Source: Pseudonocardia thermophila (GTDB lineage Bacteria; Actinomycetota; Actinomycetes; Mycobacteriales; Pseudonocardiaceae). Taken from it: a stretch of DNA of 64,000 nucleotides. The position numbers and the translations under genes were made by a program. The stretch lies in the NCBI RefSeq assembly GCF_900142365.1, contig NZ_FRAP01000012.1:1-64000 (forward strand), in the 5' to 3' direction. This document shows, in pieces, positions 15,868-24,704 of this stretch (its first letter is position 1; the number at the start of each line of letters is the position of its first letter). The notes beneath the pieces are model-generated. The model saw nothing but the letters and a program-made list of their open reading frames with translations, was not told the origin of the DNA and did no database searches.

Positions 15868-17607
15868 TCACCTGAGCTCAGGCCCCTCGCTGCGCTGCTG
15901 AGTGAGCCGGTCGATGGTCAGGCCCAGCCGCTCCGGCGCGTGCAGCTGGAGCAGCACGCCGTCGACGTCGCCGGGGACGGACTTTCCGGTCAGCTTGCTG
16001 ACCACGATCGTCACCAGGAACGCCAGCGGCACGGCGACCACGGCGGGGCGGGTGGCCAACGTGCCGATCCAGCCGTCGGGCAGCGGCGCGTACAGGCTGG
16101 CCAACGAGGCCGCCCCGGACAGCACGCCGCCGACGATCACGCCGGTGATCGCGCCGGGGGAGGTGAGTCCGCGCCACCAGATGCCCAGGATCAGCAGTGG
16201 GCAGAAGGTCGACGCCGCGACCGCGAACACCAGCGGCACGAGCAGGGTGAAGTCGGCCCGGGGCGTGGTCAGCGCGACGACCAGCGGAACGACGGTCGCG
16301 AGCACCGCAGCCAGCCGGAAGTTGCGCAGCTTCCCCTGCAGGATGTCGGTGAACAGCACGCCCGCGAGGCTCACCACCAGCCCGGACGAGGTGGCGAGGA
16401 ACGCCGCCGCCATCCCGGCCGCGATCAGCCCGACGAGCCCCCAGCCGACGGGGTTGTCCCCGAACGCGGCCGTGGGCACGAGCAGCACCACCGCGTCGGA
16501 CGTACTCTCCAGCAGCACCTGCGGGACCAGCCGCCGGGCGAGCGCGCTCAGCAGGATCACCATCAGGTAGAAGCCGCCGAGCATGAGCAGCACGACCACG
16601 GTGGTGCGGCGGGCGGCGCGGCCGTCCTCGTTGGTGTAGAAGCGCACGAGGATGTGCGGCAGCCCCATCGTGCCGAAGAACCCCGCGATCAGGATCGAGT
16701 AGATCTCCAGCAGCCGCCCGGCCCCCGGGGTCGGCTCCAGCCACTCCGAGTCCGGCGCCGAACCGGTCGGCACCGGCACCTCCGCGCCGGCTGGGAACAC
16801 CAGCTGCGTCCCGGACTCCACGGTGTGCTCCCCGGGCTGCCACTGCAGCTCGCCGGCCACCTCCGCCCCGTCGACGACGCCCTCGGCGGTGACGGTGACC
16901 GGTTGCTCCACCACCATCGTCACGCCGGTGCGCACGGTGACCGTGGTCCGCTCGGCGAAGACCTCGCCTGCCGGGCGAGCGGTCCCGGTGGGTGAGAGCA
17001 GCAGGCCGAACAGCGCGGCGAGCGGCACCGCGATCGCCGCCACCTTGATCCAGAACTGGAAGGCCTGCACGAAGGTGATCGAGCGCATCCCACCGCCGAG
17101 CACCGTGAGCAGCACGATGATGCCGGTGGCGGCGACCCCGCTCCACGACGGCAGCGCGGTCAGCGCGGTCAGCGCGAACCCGGCGCCCTGCAGCTGGGCG
17201 AGCAGGTACAGCCAGCCGATGAGCAGCACCGTCACGGCGCAGACGCGGCGCAGAGCGGCCGAGGACAGCCGAGCCTCGGCGAAGTCGGGCACGGTGTAGG
17301 CACCGGATCGGCGCAGCGGTGCAGCGACGAACAGCTGCAGCGCGAGGAACCCGATGAGGGCCGCCACCGGCCACCACAGTCCATCGGCACCGCTCGCGAC
17401 GATCATGCCGGCGATCGCCAGGAACGACGCCGCCGACAGGTACTCGCCGGAGATGGCGGCCGCGTTGGTCAGCGGGTTGACGGTGCGGGACGCGACGAGG
17501 AAGTCCGAGGTGCTGCGGGTGACCCGCACCCCGAGGACGCCGATGATGGCGGACGCGATCGCCATGAGGGCGATCGCGACGAGGGTGACGACACCGGTCG
17601 TGGTCAC
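15868..17607 (-). CDS. Sodium/solute symporter, ActP/MctC-like carboxylate transporter
   Basis: A 579-residue member of the sodium:solute symporter family with about 13 transmembrane segments. The N-terminal segment AAAISGEYLSAASFLAIAG and the later GFFGTMGLPHILVRFYTNEDGRAARRT region are typical of ActP-like transporters for acetate, propionate or pyruvate. An unusual insert of about 75 residues (approximately 212-286), rich in Val, Thr and Glu, lies between early transmembrane helices and is probably extracytoplasmic. The GTG start at 17605-17607 has AAGGAA upstream. The gene follows a DUF485-fused protein and a LytTR regulator, so it is probably the transport output of that operon. Confidence 0.88.
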   Translation of the reverse strand: MTTTGVVTLVAIALMAIASAIIGVLGVRVTRSTSDFLVASRTVNPLTNAAAISGEYLSAASFLAIAGMIVASGADGLWWPVAALIGFLALQLFVAAPLRRSGAYTVPDFAEARLSSAALRRVCAVTVLLIGWLYLLAQLQGAGFALTALTALPSWSGVAATGIIVLLTVLGGGMRSITFVQAFQFWIKVAAIAVPLAALFGLLLSPTGTARPAGEVFAERTTVTVRTGVTMVVEQPVTVTAEGVVDGAEVAGELQWQPGEHTVESGTQLVFPAGAEVPVPTGSAPDSEWLEPTPGAGRLLEIYSILIAGFFGTMGLPHILVRFYTNEDGRAARRTTVVVLLMLGGFYLMVILLSALARRLVPQVLLESTSDAVVLLVPTAAFGDNPVGWGLVGLIAAGMAAAFLATSSGLVVSLAGVLFTDILQGKLRNFRLAAVLATVVPLVVALTTPRADFTLLVPLVFAVAASTFCPLLILGIWWRGLTSPGAITGVIVGGVLSGAASLASLYAPLPDGWIGTLATRPAVVAVPLAFLVTIVVSKLTGKSVPGDVDGVLLQLHAPERLGLTIDRLTQQRSEGPELR

Positions 17608-17634
17608 CGCGCGGTTCCTTCGACGAGCATCCGA

Positions 17635-19482
17635 TCAACCCTGCACGTGGTCCGCGAAGCCCTTCTCGACCTTCTCGGCCGTGCGGGCGTGCCACCACCC
17701 GAGCCCGAACAGGAAGGGGTAGATCAGGCCGCCGAGCAGCAGCCACGGCAGCCGGATCCCCAGCACCGAGACCCGGGCGACCTCCGGCAGGAACGCGAAC
17801 GCCAGCGGCAGCGCGATCAGCACCACCAGCGCGGCGGCCGCGAACCCCAGCGCCACGTTCAGCTGGGAGCGGATGAGGCCGCGGCGCAGCACCTCACCGA
17901 CCCCGGTGCCCTCGCGCACGTCATCGACGGTGCGGACGGGCCGGGCCACCGACCGGCGCTCGGCGAGCACCACGCGGACCCGCTTCGGCGGTTCGGGCTG
18001 GGGCTCGCCCGGCTCCGATGACGACGAGACCGTCGGCGCACCCACCGCGGCGAGCGGGGTGGGCGTGGTCTGCGACGTCGGCGTGCTCAGCGCGACGGCC
18101 GGAGCCGCCGTCGCGTCGGCTGCACGCTGCTTCGCGACCTCGGCGATCGCGGCCTCGAGCTCGGGATCGCGGAAGTCGGCGCCGTCGGCCGTGTCCTCGT
18201 CGTAGTCCCCGTCGTAGTGCTTGTCGTAGTCCCCGTCGTCCTCGTCGTCGTAGTCCTCGTAGTCGACGTAGCGCCGCGGCGGGGCCGGCTCCTCGGGCGG
18301 TCCGGCCGCGGGCGCGGCGGGTGGCTCGGTGCCGGTGTCGGTGGAGCCACCGCGCTGCGCGGGCACCGCGACGATCCGCCCGTCGTCGGTCTCGGTCGGC
18401 GGGGTGGGGGTGCGAGCAGCGGCGGTCCCGCCGGTCGCGGTGCCCGTGAGCGGGATGCCGGTCGGGGTCGACGGCGGACTGGGCGGCGGCGAGAGCAGAC
18501 GGGCCGCAGCCGGTCCAGCGGGCGGCACTGGACGGCCGGTGCGCACCTGGCCGCCGAGCACCGGCAAGCCGGGACCGCCGGGAGCAGCCTTCGCGGCAGG
18601 CGGCTCGGCGCGGCGCAGCTCGGCCCCCTCGTCCGACCCGGTGGCGCTGCTCTCCTCGCTCGGCTCGGCCTCGGCCGGGGCGGTCGCAGCGGCCGTGCCG
18701 GGGATGCCGGCGAACGCGCGGCCCGCAGCGGCGCCGTCGCGGAACGCCGCCGACGCCGCGACCGGGGAACCCGCCCCAGTGCTGCGGGGCGCCTGGACGC
18801 CCTCCGCGGGCTGGGCCTGCTCCGCGTCGTCGGCATCCGGGGTGGCCGGCACCGGTGCGGTCGTGGCCGGGTCCCGCCGGGTGGCGGGGAGATCGCCGAG
18901 CAGCGCGGGATCAGCGAACGCCGGGCGGCGGGCCGGGGCGCCGAAGCCCTGCGGCGCCTGTCCGCCCAGTGCCGGGTGCAGCACGGCCGGATCGCCGTAG
19001 CTGGTGGCCGGCGGCTCGCCGGGAGGCACCGCCGGGGTCGGGCGGGTCTCCGTGGCGGCGGGCTGCGGCGCGGTCGTGTCCGGGCTGGGCACGTCGAAGC
19101 GCCGCGCGCGCGAGGGCGGCACCGCCCCGGGCGGTGTCGAGCCGGGTGTCGAGCGTTGCCTCGAACGCGTGCGGGGCGGCAGCGGCGTCCGCACCGGGTA
19201 ACCGGGCGGTGGCCCGGGGGTGGCGTGCCGCGGGGCGCCGTGCCCCGGCACCAGACTGGGGCCCGGGAAGGTCGACGGCGTGCCGCGGCGGGCGTGCCGC
19301 GCTCCACCGCCGTCCGCGGCGCGCGCGGCCATCCGGCGGCGGATCTCCTCCTGCAGCCAGTCACCGCTCTGCTCGCCGCTGTTCCCAGCGGCCGCAGCGC
19401 GCTCCCGGCCGTCCGGGGATCCCGGAGGGTCCTCGGGCTCCGGGCTCACCGACGGCGGGGCGCCGTCGGTGAAGGTGCTCAC
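17635..19482 (-). CDS. Long proline-rich protein with C-terminal DUF485-like membrane hairpin
   Basis: A 615-residue protein. About 500 residues are disordered Pro/Ala/Gly/Thr-rich sequence with an acidic Tyr/Asp/Glu block (DYEDYDDEDDGDYD-like, about residues 400-430). The C-terminal 100 residues have a basic linker and two transmembrane helices (about 533-555 and 565-590), ending in WWHARTAEKVEKGFADHV. That layout, directly 5' of an ActP-like symporter, is the DUF485 position, so it is probably a DUF485 subunit with a very large N-terminal extension. The GTG start is at 19480-19482. No catalytic motif is present. The disordered part could be a docking or crowding element, which is inference. 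Confidence 0.75.
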   Translation of the reverse strand: MSTFTDGAPPSVSPEPEDPPGSPDGRERAAAAGNSGEQSGDWLQEEIRRRMAARAADGGGARHARRGTPSTFPGPSLVPGHGAPRHATPGPPPGYPVRTPLPPRTRSRQRSTPGSTPPGAVPPSRARRFDVPSPDTTAPQPAATETRPTPAVPPGEPPATSYGDPAVLHPALGGQAPQGFGAPARRPAFADPALLGDLPATRRDPATTAPVPATPDADDAEQAQPAEGVQAPRSTGAGSPVAASAAFRDGAAAGRAFAGIPGTAAATAPAEAEPSEESSATGSDEGAELRRAEPPAAKAAPGGPGLPVLGGQVRTGRPVPPAGPAAARLLSPPPSPPSTPTGIPLTGTATGGTAAARTPTPPTETDDGRIVAVPAQRGGSTDTGTEPPAAPAAGPPEEPAPPRRYVDYEDYDDEDDGDYDKHYDGDYDEDTADGADFRDPELEAAIAEVAKQRAADATAAPAVALSTPTSQTTPTPLAAVGAPTVSSSSEPGEPQPEPPKRVRVVLAERRSVARPVRTVDDVREGTGVGEVLRRGLIRSQLNVALGFAAAALVVLIALPLAFAFLPEVARVSVLGIRLPWLLLGGLIYPFLFGLGWWHARTAEKVEKGFADHVQG

Positions 19483-19504
19483 CGCACGCCCTCGCTACCG
19501 ATGC

Positions 19505-20374
19505 TCATCGCTGGCTCCAGGCCTGCTTGGTGGCCCTGACCAGGCGGTCCTTGAGCTCCCGGGTGTGCCGGCGACTCACCGGCAGCTCGGCGCAGTCCGG
19601 GCCGCTGCCGACCCGCACCACGTAGCCGGAGCCGGACAGCCGCAGCTCGGTGACCAGCGGCAGGGCCACCAGGAACGAGCGGTGGATGCGCACGAACCCG
19701 GCCTCGCGCCAGCGGTCCTCCAGCACCGAGAGCGGGATGCGCACCAGGTGGCTGCCGTCGTGGGTGTGCAGGCGCGCGTAGTCGCCCTGCGCCTCGACGT
19801 AACGCACCGCCGAGCGCGGCACCAGCTTCGTGGTGCCCGCCAGCTCGACGGGGATGACCTCGTCCTCGTTGCCCTCATCGCGGGCCGGTTCCGCCGCGGC
19901 GGCCTTGCGCCGGTCGATGATGCGGGTGATGGCCGCCTGGAGCCGCTCGGCGCGCAGCGGCTTGAGCAGGTAGTCCGCCGCACCGACCTCGTAGGCGTCC
20001 ACGGCCCGGTCATCGTGCGCGGTCACGAACACGACGTCCGGCGGCACCGCCATCGACGAGAAGACGCGCGCGAGCTCCAGCCCGTCGAGGCCCGGCATGC
20101 GGATGTCCAGGAAGACCACCTGGATGTCCGAGCGGTCCGCGACCCGCACGCCGGTCATCGGGTTCGCCATCGCACGGCTCTGGCCGGCGGCGGCGGCCTC
20201 GCGGACACCCTGACGCCCGTTGAGCACCCGGAGCGCGTCGGTGGCGTTGGACGCCTTCAGCACGGTCCCGACGCGAGGATCCTCGCTGAGCAGGTAGGCC
20301 AGTTCTTCGAGAGCCGGTTCCTCGTCGTCCACCGCCAGGACGACCAGGCCGCCGGAACTGTCGTTGCTGTCCAC
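19505..20374 (-). CDS. LytTR-family response regulator
   Basis: A 289-residue two-component response regulator. The receiver domain (about 10-140) carries the acidic pair in AVDDEEPAL and the phospho-acceptor aspartate in VFLDIRMPGLDGLEL, followed by VTAHDD and the lysine in LLKPLRAE. The receiver is interrupted by an extra loop with GVREAAAAGQSRAMANP. The C-terminal LytTR DNA-binding domain (about 188-285) has VEAQGDYARLHTHDGSHLVR and FVRIHRSFLVAL. The GTG at 20372-20374 is preferred because GAGGAG precedes it; longer forms to a TTG at 20464 are possible. Its kinase is the LytS-like gene two genes upstream. LytTR regulators often control carbon-source transporters such as the symporter next door. 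Confidence 0.88.
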   Translation of the reverse strand: MDSNDSSGGLVVLAVDDEEPALEELAYLLSEDPRVGTVLKASNATDALRVLNGRQGVREAAAAGQSRAMANPMTGVRVADRSDIQVVFLDIRMPGLDGLELARVFSSMAVPPDVVFVTAHDDRAVDAYEVGAADYLLKPLRAERLQAAITRIIDRRKAAAAEPARDEGNEDEVIPVELAGTTKLVPRSAVRYVEAQGDYARLHTHDGSHLVRIPLSVLEDRWREAGFVRIHRSFLVALPLVTELRLSGSGYVVRVGSGPDCAELPVSRRHTRELKDRLVRATKQAWSQR

Positions 20375-20468
20375 GATCTCCTCATCCTGCGTCGCGATGA
20401 CCGCCGGGGATCTCCCCCTTCGATCACCACCTGATCCCGCCGCCGCGACCATGGTGACGGTCAATCCC

Positions 20469-20487
20469 TGTGAGTGCCAGACTCACA
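20469..20487. promoter_or_regulatory. Palindrome upstream of the LytTR operon
   Basis: TGTGAGT, spacer GCCAG, ACTCACA forms a 7-5-7 inverted repeat about 95 bp upstream of the response-regulator start. A smaller inverted repeat (CGGAT, TC, ATCCG; 20495-20506) lies beside it. The position fits an operator or activator site for the regulator-DUF485-symporter operon. The spacing does not fit a classical CRP/GlxR site, so the binding protein is unknown. Confidence 0.45.
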
Positions 20488-20510
20488 CACCATTCGGATT
20501 CATCCGATCA

Positions 20511-20527
20511 CGGTCTGCTACAGACCG
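20511..20527. terminator. Small hairpin at the end of the S49 peptidase gene
   Basis: CGGTCTG, loop CTA, CAGACCG forms a perfect 7-bp stem that includes the stop codon of the peptidase gene. It may slow or end transcription before the regulator promoter region. No T-tract follows. Confidence 0.35.
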
Positions 20528-21399
20528 TACCGCGCCCACGCCGCGCGGACCTCCACCGCCTGGACGAGCGCCAGCAGGAGATCGGCCCGTGCGTCGTGCC
20601 GCGCGGCCGGCGCCGCACCCAGGCCCAGCCTGGCCAGAAGCGGTTTTCGTTGATCCACCGTGACCAGCTCGGCATCCGGGTAGCGCTCGGTGAGCACCCC
20701 GCGCGCCGTACCCACCCCATCGGTGAGGCCGAGCTCCACGGCACGTGCTCCGGTCCACACCTCGCCGGTGAACAGATCGGCCGAATCGGTGAGCTTGTCG
20801 CCTCGGCGGGTGGTCACCCAGTCCTTGAACATCCCGTGCAGCTGGTCCTGCATGCCGCGCAGCCAGTCGACGTCCTCCGGCTTCTCGGGCAGGAACGGGT
20901 CCAGGCGCGACTTCGACTCCCCCGCGGTGTAGAGCCGCCGCTGCACGCCGATGCGCTCGATCAGCCCGTCCATCCCGAAGCCGGCGCTGATCACCCCGAT
21001 CGACCCGACGATCGACGTCGGGTGGGCGTAGATCTCGTCGGCGGCGCACGCCAACCAGTACCCGCCGGACGCAGCGAGGTCCTCGCAGAACGCCAGCACC
21101 GGCACCTTCTTCTCGTCCGCGAGCTGCCGGATCCGGTCGGCGACCAGCGCGGACTGCGTGGCGGACCCGCCCGGCGAGTTGATCAGCAGCGCGACCGCGG
21201 CGAGCTTCTCGGGCGCGAACGCGCGCTCCAGCGTCTTCTCCACGACCTGCGCGTTGATCACCGCGCGCGGCAGGGGCCCCGCGGTCGCCGTGATCACCCC
21301 GTGCAAGCGCACCATCGTGACGACCGGCTTGCTGCTGCGCTCGCCGAGTCGTCCGGGTAGCCGCTGCGTGAGGGACTCGGGGATCCGCAACGCGTCCAT
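20518..21399 (-). CDS. S49-family signal-peptide-peptidase-like serine protease
   Basis: A 293-residue protease of the SppA/SohB family. The nucleophile serine is in DLAASGGYWLACAADEI, and the lysine base is expected in YTAGESKSRLDPFLPE. The oxyanion-type segment LLINSPGGS is also present. There is no N-terminal transmembrane helix, unlike classical SppA, so it may be cytosolic or peripherally bound. The ATG start is at 21397-21399. It sits between the sensor kinase and response regulator genes, all leftward. Whether the protease is functionally tied to the two-component system is unknown. Confidence 0.85.
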   Translation of the reverse strand: MDALRIPESLTQRLPGRLGERSSKPVVTMVRLHGVITATAGPLPRAVINAQVVEKTLERAFAPEKLAAVALLINSPGGSATQSALVADRIRQLADEKKVPVLAFCEDLAASGGYWLACAADEIYAHPTSIVGSIGVISAGFGMDGLIERIGVQRRLYTAGESKSRLDPFLPEKPEDVDWLRGMQDQLHGMFKDWVTTRRGDKLTDSADLFTGEVWTGARAVELGLTDGVGTARGVLTERYPDAELVTVDQRKPLLARLGLGAAPAARHDARADLLLALVQAVEVRAAWARYGL

Positions 21400-21483
21400 G
21401 ACCTCACCGTACGCGGCAGATCAAGATCACGTCGAGGTCACGGAGCGCACCTTGCGATCGACCCCGCTCCGGGTTCCACCCTG

Positions 21484-22698
21484 CTAGGCGCGCACACCCG
21501 CCCGGTACTTCGGGATCCGCAACGTGATCTTCATGCCGGCCCCGGGCGCGGTGTCCACCACGAGCCCGAAGTCGTCGCCGAAGGTGGAGCGCATCCGGTC
21601 GTCGACGTTGCCCAGCCCGACGTGGGCGCCGGACATGTGGGCGTCTTCGAGGTCCTCGTGCAGGCGCGCGGGGTCCATCCCGATCCCGTCGTCCTCGACG
21701 ATGATCACGCACTCCGCGCCCGCGTTCTCCGCGGTGATCGTGATCGTGCCGCCGTTGGGCTTGTTGGCCAGGCCGTGCCGCACCGCGTTCTCCACCAGCG
21801 GCTGCAGCGCGAGGAACGGCAGCACGACGGAGAGCACCTCGGGCGCGACCTGCAGCTTGATGTTGAGGCGGTCGCCGAAGCGGGCCTTCTCCAGCCGGAT
21901 GTACCGGTGGATGTTGTTGAGCTCCTCGGCCAGCGTCGTGAACTCGCCCGCGGTGCGGAACGAGTAGCGGGTGAAGTCGGCGAACTCGATCAGCAGCTCG
22001 CGGGCCCGGTTCGGGTCGGTGCGGATGAACGAGGCGATCGTGGTGAGCGCGTTGTAGACGAAGTGCGGGGAGATCTGCGCCCGCAGCGCCCGCACTTCGG
22101 CCCGGTTCAGCCGCGCCCGGGACTCGTCCAGCTCGGCCAGCTCCAACTGGCTCGACACGTAGCGGCCCACCTCGGCGGTGGCGCGCATCAGCACCGGCCC
22201 GGCCGTCGACGTGGTGAGCGCGCCGAGCGTGCCGATGATCTTCCCGTCGGACTCCAGCGGCACCACGAAGATGCCGCGGACCTCGCAGTTGGGGTGGTCG
22301 CAGCGCAGGTTGCCGTGGGAGAGGACCTGCTGGCGGCCGGTCGAGATGACCTGCTCGGCGAGCGCCCGCACATCCGGCTCGTGCTGGTCGGCATCGCCGT
22401 CCCAGGCCAGCGTGTTGGCGTTCTTGTCGGTCATCGTCAGCGCGCACGTGTCGAGCAGCGTGCGCAGGTACGGCAGAGCGAACGCCGCGGACCGGGGCGA
22501 CAGACCGTCGCGCAGCGCGGGTGCGGCCAGCGCGACCGTGTGCAGGGTGCCGAACGTCGCCTTCTCCAGCGGGGTGGCGAACTTGTTCCGCCGGTTGCGG
22601 ATCACCAGCACCGCGATCGTCAGCACGAACAGCGCCAGCAGCGCCACGGACACGGCCGTCATCGGCGACGCGAACACCGTCGACTCCATCACCGTCAC
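21484..22698 (-). CDS. LytS-like sensor histidine kinase (one TM, GAF-like sensor)
   Basis: A 404-residue kinase. One transmembrane helix lies near residues 12-32. A GAF-like sensor domain follows (about 50-205) and includes a cysteine pair in RCDHPNCEVRG. The phospho-accepting His_kinase (PF06580) segment is LRAQISPHFVYNALTTI, and the ATPase boxes are LQPLVENAVRHGL and VEDDGIGMD. The multi-helix 5TM-LYT input domain of classical LytS is absent. The start is one of GTG 22698, GTG 22692 or ATG 22689; 22698 is chosen for an AGG-rich ribosome binding site. It is 4 bp from the end of the Fpg/Nei gene. The partner is the LytTR regulator downstream. Confidence 0.87.
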   Translation of the reverse strand: MTVMESTVFASPMTAVSVALLALFVLTIAVLVIRNRRNKFATPLEKATFGTLHTVALAAPALRDGLSPRSAAFALPYLRTLLDTCALTMTDKNANTLAWDGDADQHEPDVRALAEQVISTGRQQVLSHGNLRCDHPNCEVRGIFVVPLESDGKIIGTLGALTTSTAGPVLMRATAEVGRYVSSQLELAELDESRARLNRAEVRALRAQISPHFVYNALTTIASFIRTDPNRARELLIEFADFTRYSFRTAGEFTTLAEELNNIHRYIRLEKARFGDRLNIKLQVAPEVLSVVLPFLALQPLVENAVRHGLANKPNGGTITITAENAGAECVIIVEDDGIGMDPARLHEDLEDAHMSGAHVGLGNVDDRMRSTFGDDFGLVVDTAPGAGMKITLRIPKYRAGVRA

Positions 22699-22702
22699 TC
22701 GC

Positions 22703-23578
22703 CTACCTGACCAGCCGCGACAACCGCCGGTCGGCGAGCGGCCTGCCGCCGGTCTGGCAGCCGGGACAGTACTGGAACGACTTCGTCGCGAAGGACACCT
22801 CCCGCACCGCCTCACCGCAGACCGGGCAGGGCAGCCCGGTGCGCGCGTGCACGCGCAGCCCGGCCCGCTTCTCGCCCTTCAGCTCGGCCGCCTTCATACC
22901 GACCGAGCGCTCGACGGCGTCGGTCAGCACCGAGCGCAGCGCCGCGTACAGCGCGTCGATCTGCTCCTCGGTGAGCCGGCCCGCGGTCGCGTACGGGGAC
23001 AACTTCGCGGTGTGCAGGATCTCGTCGCTGTAGGCGTTGCCGATCCCGGCCAGCACCGACTGCTCGACGAGCAGGGTCTTCAGCCGCTCGGAGCGCCCGG
23101 CGAGCAGGTCGGCGAACTCGTCACGGGTGATCGCCAGCGCGTCGGGCCCGAGGTTCGCGATGCCGGGGACCTCCTGGGGATCGCGCACCAGGTAGACGGC
23201 CAGCCGCTTCTGCGTGCCGGCCTCGGTGAGGTCGAACCCCGGCCCGCCGACCTGGTCCAGGTGCACGCGCAGCGCGAGCGGGCCCTTGCCGGGCTTCGGC
23301 GGCGCGGTGGAGGCGCTGTCGTGCCAGCGCAGCCAACCCGCTCGCGACAGGTGCGTGACGAGGTGCAGCGGCTCGTCCGGGCGATCGGCGAACTCGACGG
23401 CGAGGAACTTGCCGTAGCGCGCGGCCCCGGTGACCACCCGGCCCACGAGCTGCTGGATCGGCGGGTCGACGGTCTTCACCGCGCTCATCGACGCGACGTC
23501 GACCCGTGCGACCGGCCGGTAGACCGCGTGTTCACGCAGGTGCTCGGCGAGCGCGGCGACCTCCGGCAGCTCTGGCAT
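22703..23578 (-). CDS. Formamidopyrimidine-DNA glycosylase/endonuclease VIII family protein
   Basis: A 291-residue DNA-repair glycosylase. MPELPEV at the N-terminus provides the catalytic Pro2 and Glu3 after Met removal. The helix-two-turn-helix region contains LVEQSVLAGIGNAYSDEIL, and the C-terminal zinc finger has CPVCG and CPGCQ (two CxxC pairs). Actinobacteria have several paralogues (Fpg, Nei1, Nei2); the finger ends in a TGGRPLADRR-type sequence, so I do not assign one name. The ATG overlaps the stop of the upstream small membrane-protein gene (ATGA). Confidence 0.9.
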   Translation of the reverse strand: MPELPEVAALAEHLREHAVYRPVARVDVASMSAVKTVDPPIQQLVGRVVTGAARYGKFLAVEFADRPDEPLHLVTHLSRAGWLRWHDSASTAPPKPGKGPLALRVHLDQVGGPGFDLTEAGTQKRLAVYLVRDPQEVPGIANLGPDALAITRDEFADLLAGRSERLKTLLVEQSVLAGIGNAYSDEILHTAKLSPYATAGRLTEEQIDALYAALRSVLTDAVERSVGMKAAELKGEKRAGLRVHARTGLPCPVCGEAVREVSFATKSFQYCPGCQTGGRPLADRRLSRLVR

Positions 23579-24018
23579 CAGCTGATCGGCTGCAGGGGGC
23601 TGTCGATGTGGCCGGGGGTGCCCTGGGTGCGCAGCCGGCGCACGATGATCCGCATCTCCTCGGCGGCGCGGGTGTTGCCGCGCACCATGCCGGTCCACCG
23701 CTCGGCCGGCAGGTCGTAGCTGCCCTCGGTCTCGGCCACGATCGTCCACGGCCTGCGCAGCAGCCACCGGATGGGGAAGAACAGCAGGAAGCCACCGCCG
23801 AGCACCAGCAGGTACCACGGCACGTGGACGTGCTCGGGGAACCACAGCAGCACGAGCAGCCAGAAGACGAACAGGCCGGACAGCACCATGACCGCGGCCC
23901 CGCGCCCGCCGTCGACGTCGTGCTCGAAGTCGTCACCGATGGCCGGCAGCGACCACTCGATGTTCCGGCGCACCGACCACTCGCGTGAGTCGACGCCGAT
24001 GACCGTCTTCGCGCGCAT
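23578..24018 (-). CDS. Conserved small membrane protein
   Basis: A 146-residue protein with a short N-terminal domain (MRAKTVIGVDSREWSVRRNI), two transmembrane helices close together (about residues 42-60 and 66-86), and a C-terminal cytoplasmic region ending in HIDSPLQPIS. A segment resembling VRGNTRAAEEMRIIVRRL near residue 112 is conserved in actinobacterial relatives. It overlaps the Fpg/Nei start by 4 bp. Function is unknown. The start at 24016-24018 is chosen by the conserved MRAKTVIGVD beginning; the ribosome binding site is close and weak. Confidence 0.7.
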   Translation of the reverse strand: MRAKTVIGVDSREWSVRRNIEWSLPAIGDDFEHDVDGGRGAAVMVLSGLFVFWLLVLLWFPEHVHVPWYLLVLGGGFLLFFPIRWLLRRPWTIVAETEGSYDLPAERWTGMVRGNTRAAEEMRIIVRRLRTQGTPGHIDSPLQPIS

Positions 24019-24134
24019 CTCTCCCGCCGTCCCGACGGAACCGGTACCCGTCGTCGTCCAGTTTCCCACAGCTCGCGCTGCTGTCGACGATCTCGGCGAG
24101 CGCGGCGCGCGTCACGAACCGGTGGCTCCGGTGA

Positions 24135-24668
24135 TCACAGACCGAGGTCGAGCGCGGCCGGCAGCACCCCCTCCAGCGCGAGCAGCCACTCCTTGGTGGC
24201 AAGGCCGCCGCCGAAGCCGCCGAGTCCGTCGGCGGCCAGCACCCGGTGGCACGGCACCACGACCGGGATCGGGTTGCTGCCCATGATCGTGCCGACGCCG
24301 CGAGGGCTGTCCAGGCCGCCGCGCGCCGCCAGCTCGCCGTAGGTGACCACCGCCCCGTAGGGGACGGTGGCGTGCAGCGCCTGCAGGACCCGCCGCTGCG
24401 CCCCGGGGTGGGTGAGCCGCCAGTCCAGCGGGAGATCGAACTCGCGGCGTTCGCCCGCCAGGTACTCGGCGAGCTGCGCGACCGCCGCGGCGCTGCGCCC
24501 GCTGCCCGGCTCGTCGACCAGGAGCCGCAGGTCCAGCCGCTCGGCGGCGCGCCGGGCCCGCCCGGGTTGGGCACCGAAGGCCACCAGCGCCAGGCCCGCG
24601 GCGGTGACCCCGACGGTCAGCGCCCCGAGCGGCGCCGGCGCCGGGAGGACAGCCGCGGACAGCTCCAC
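24135..24668 (-). CDS. ogt: Methylated-DNA-protein-cysteine methyltransferase
   Basis: A 177-residue suicide DNA-repair protein that removes O6-alkyl groups from guanine. The active-site motif PCHRVLAADG with the acceptor cysteine and the RGVGTIMGSNPIP segment of the DNA-binding winged helix are both clear. The N-terminal domain is shorter and less conserved, as is usual. There is no AraC-type Ada domain. It lies 36 bp downstream of the TetR gene in the same direction. Confidence 0.93.
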   Translation of the reverse strand: MELSAAVLPAPAPLGALTVGVTAAGLALVAFGAQPGRARRAAERLDLRLLVDEPGSGRSAAAVAQLAEYLAGERREFDLPLDWRLTHPGAQRRVLQALHATVPYGAVVTYGELAARGGLDSPRGVGTIMGSNPIPVVVPCHRVLAADGLGGFGGGLATKEWLLALEGVLPAALDLGL

Positions 24669-24704
24669 CCGTGCACTGTCCCACGGGCCACCGACAGATC
24701 GGCA

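Noticed and set aside
20469..20487. CRP/GlxR-type site upstream of the LytTR regulator
   Set aside because: The TGTGA and TCACA halves are separated by nine bases instead of six, so only a general palindrome is reported.
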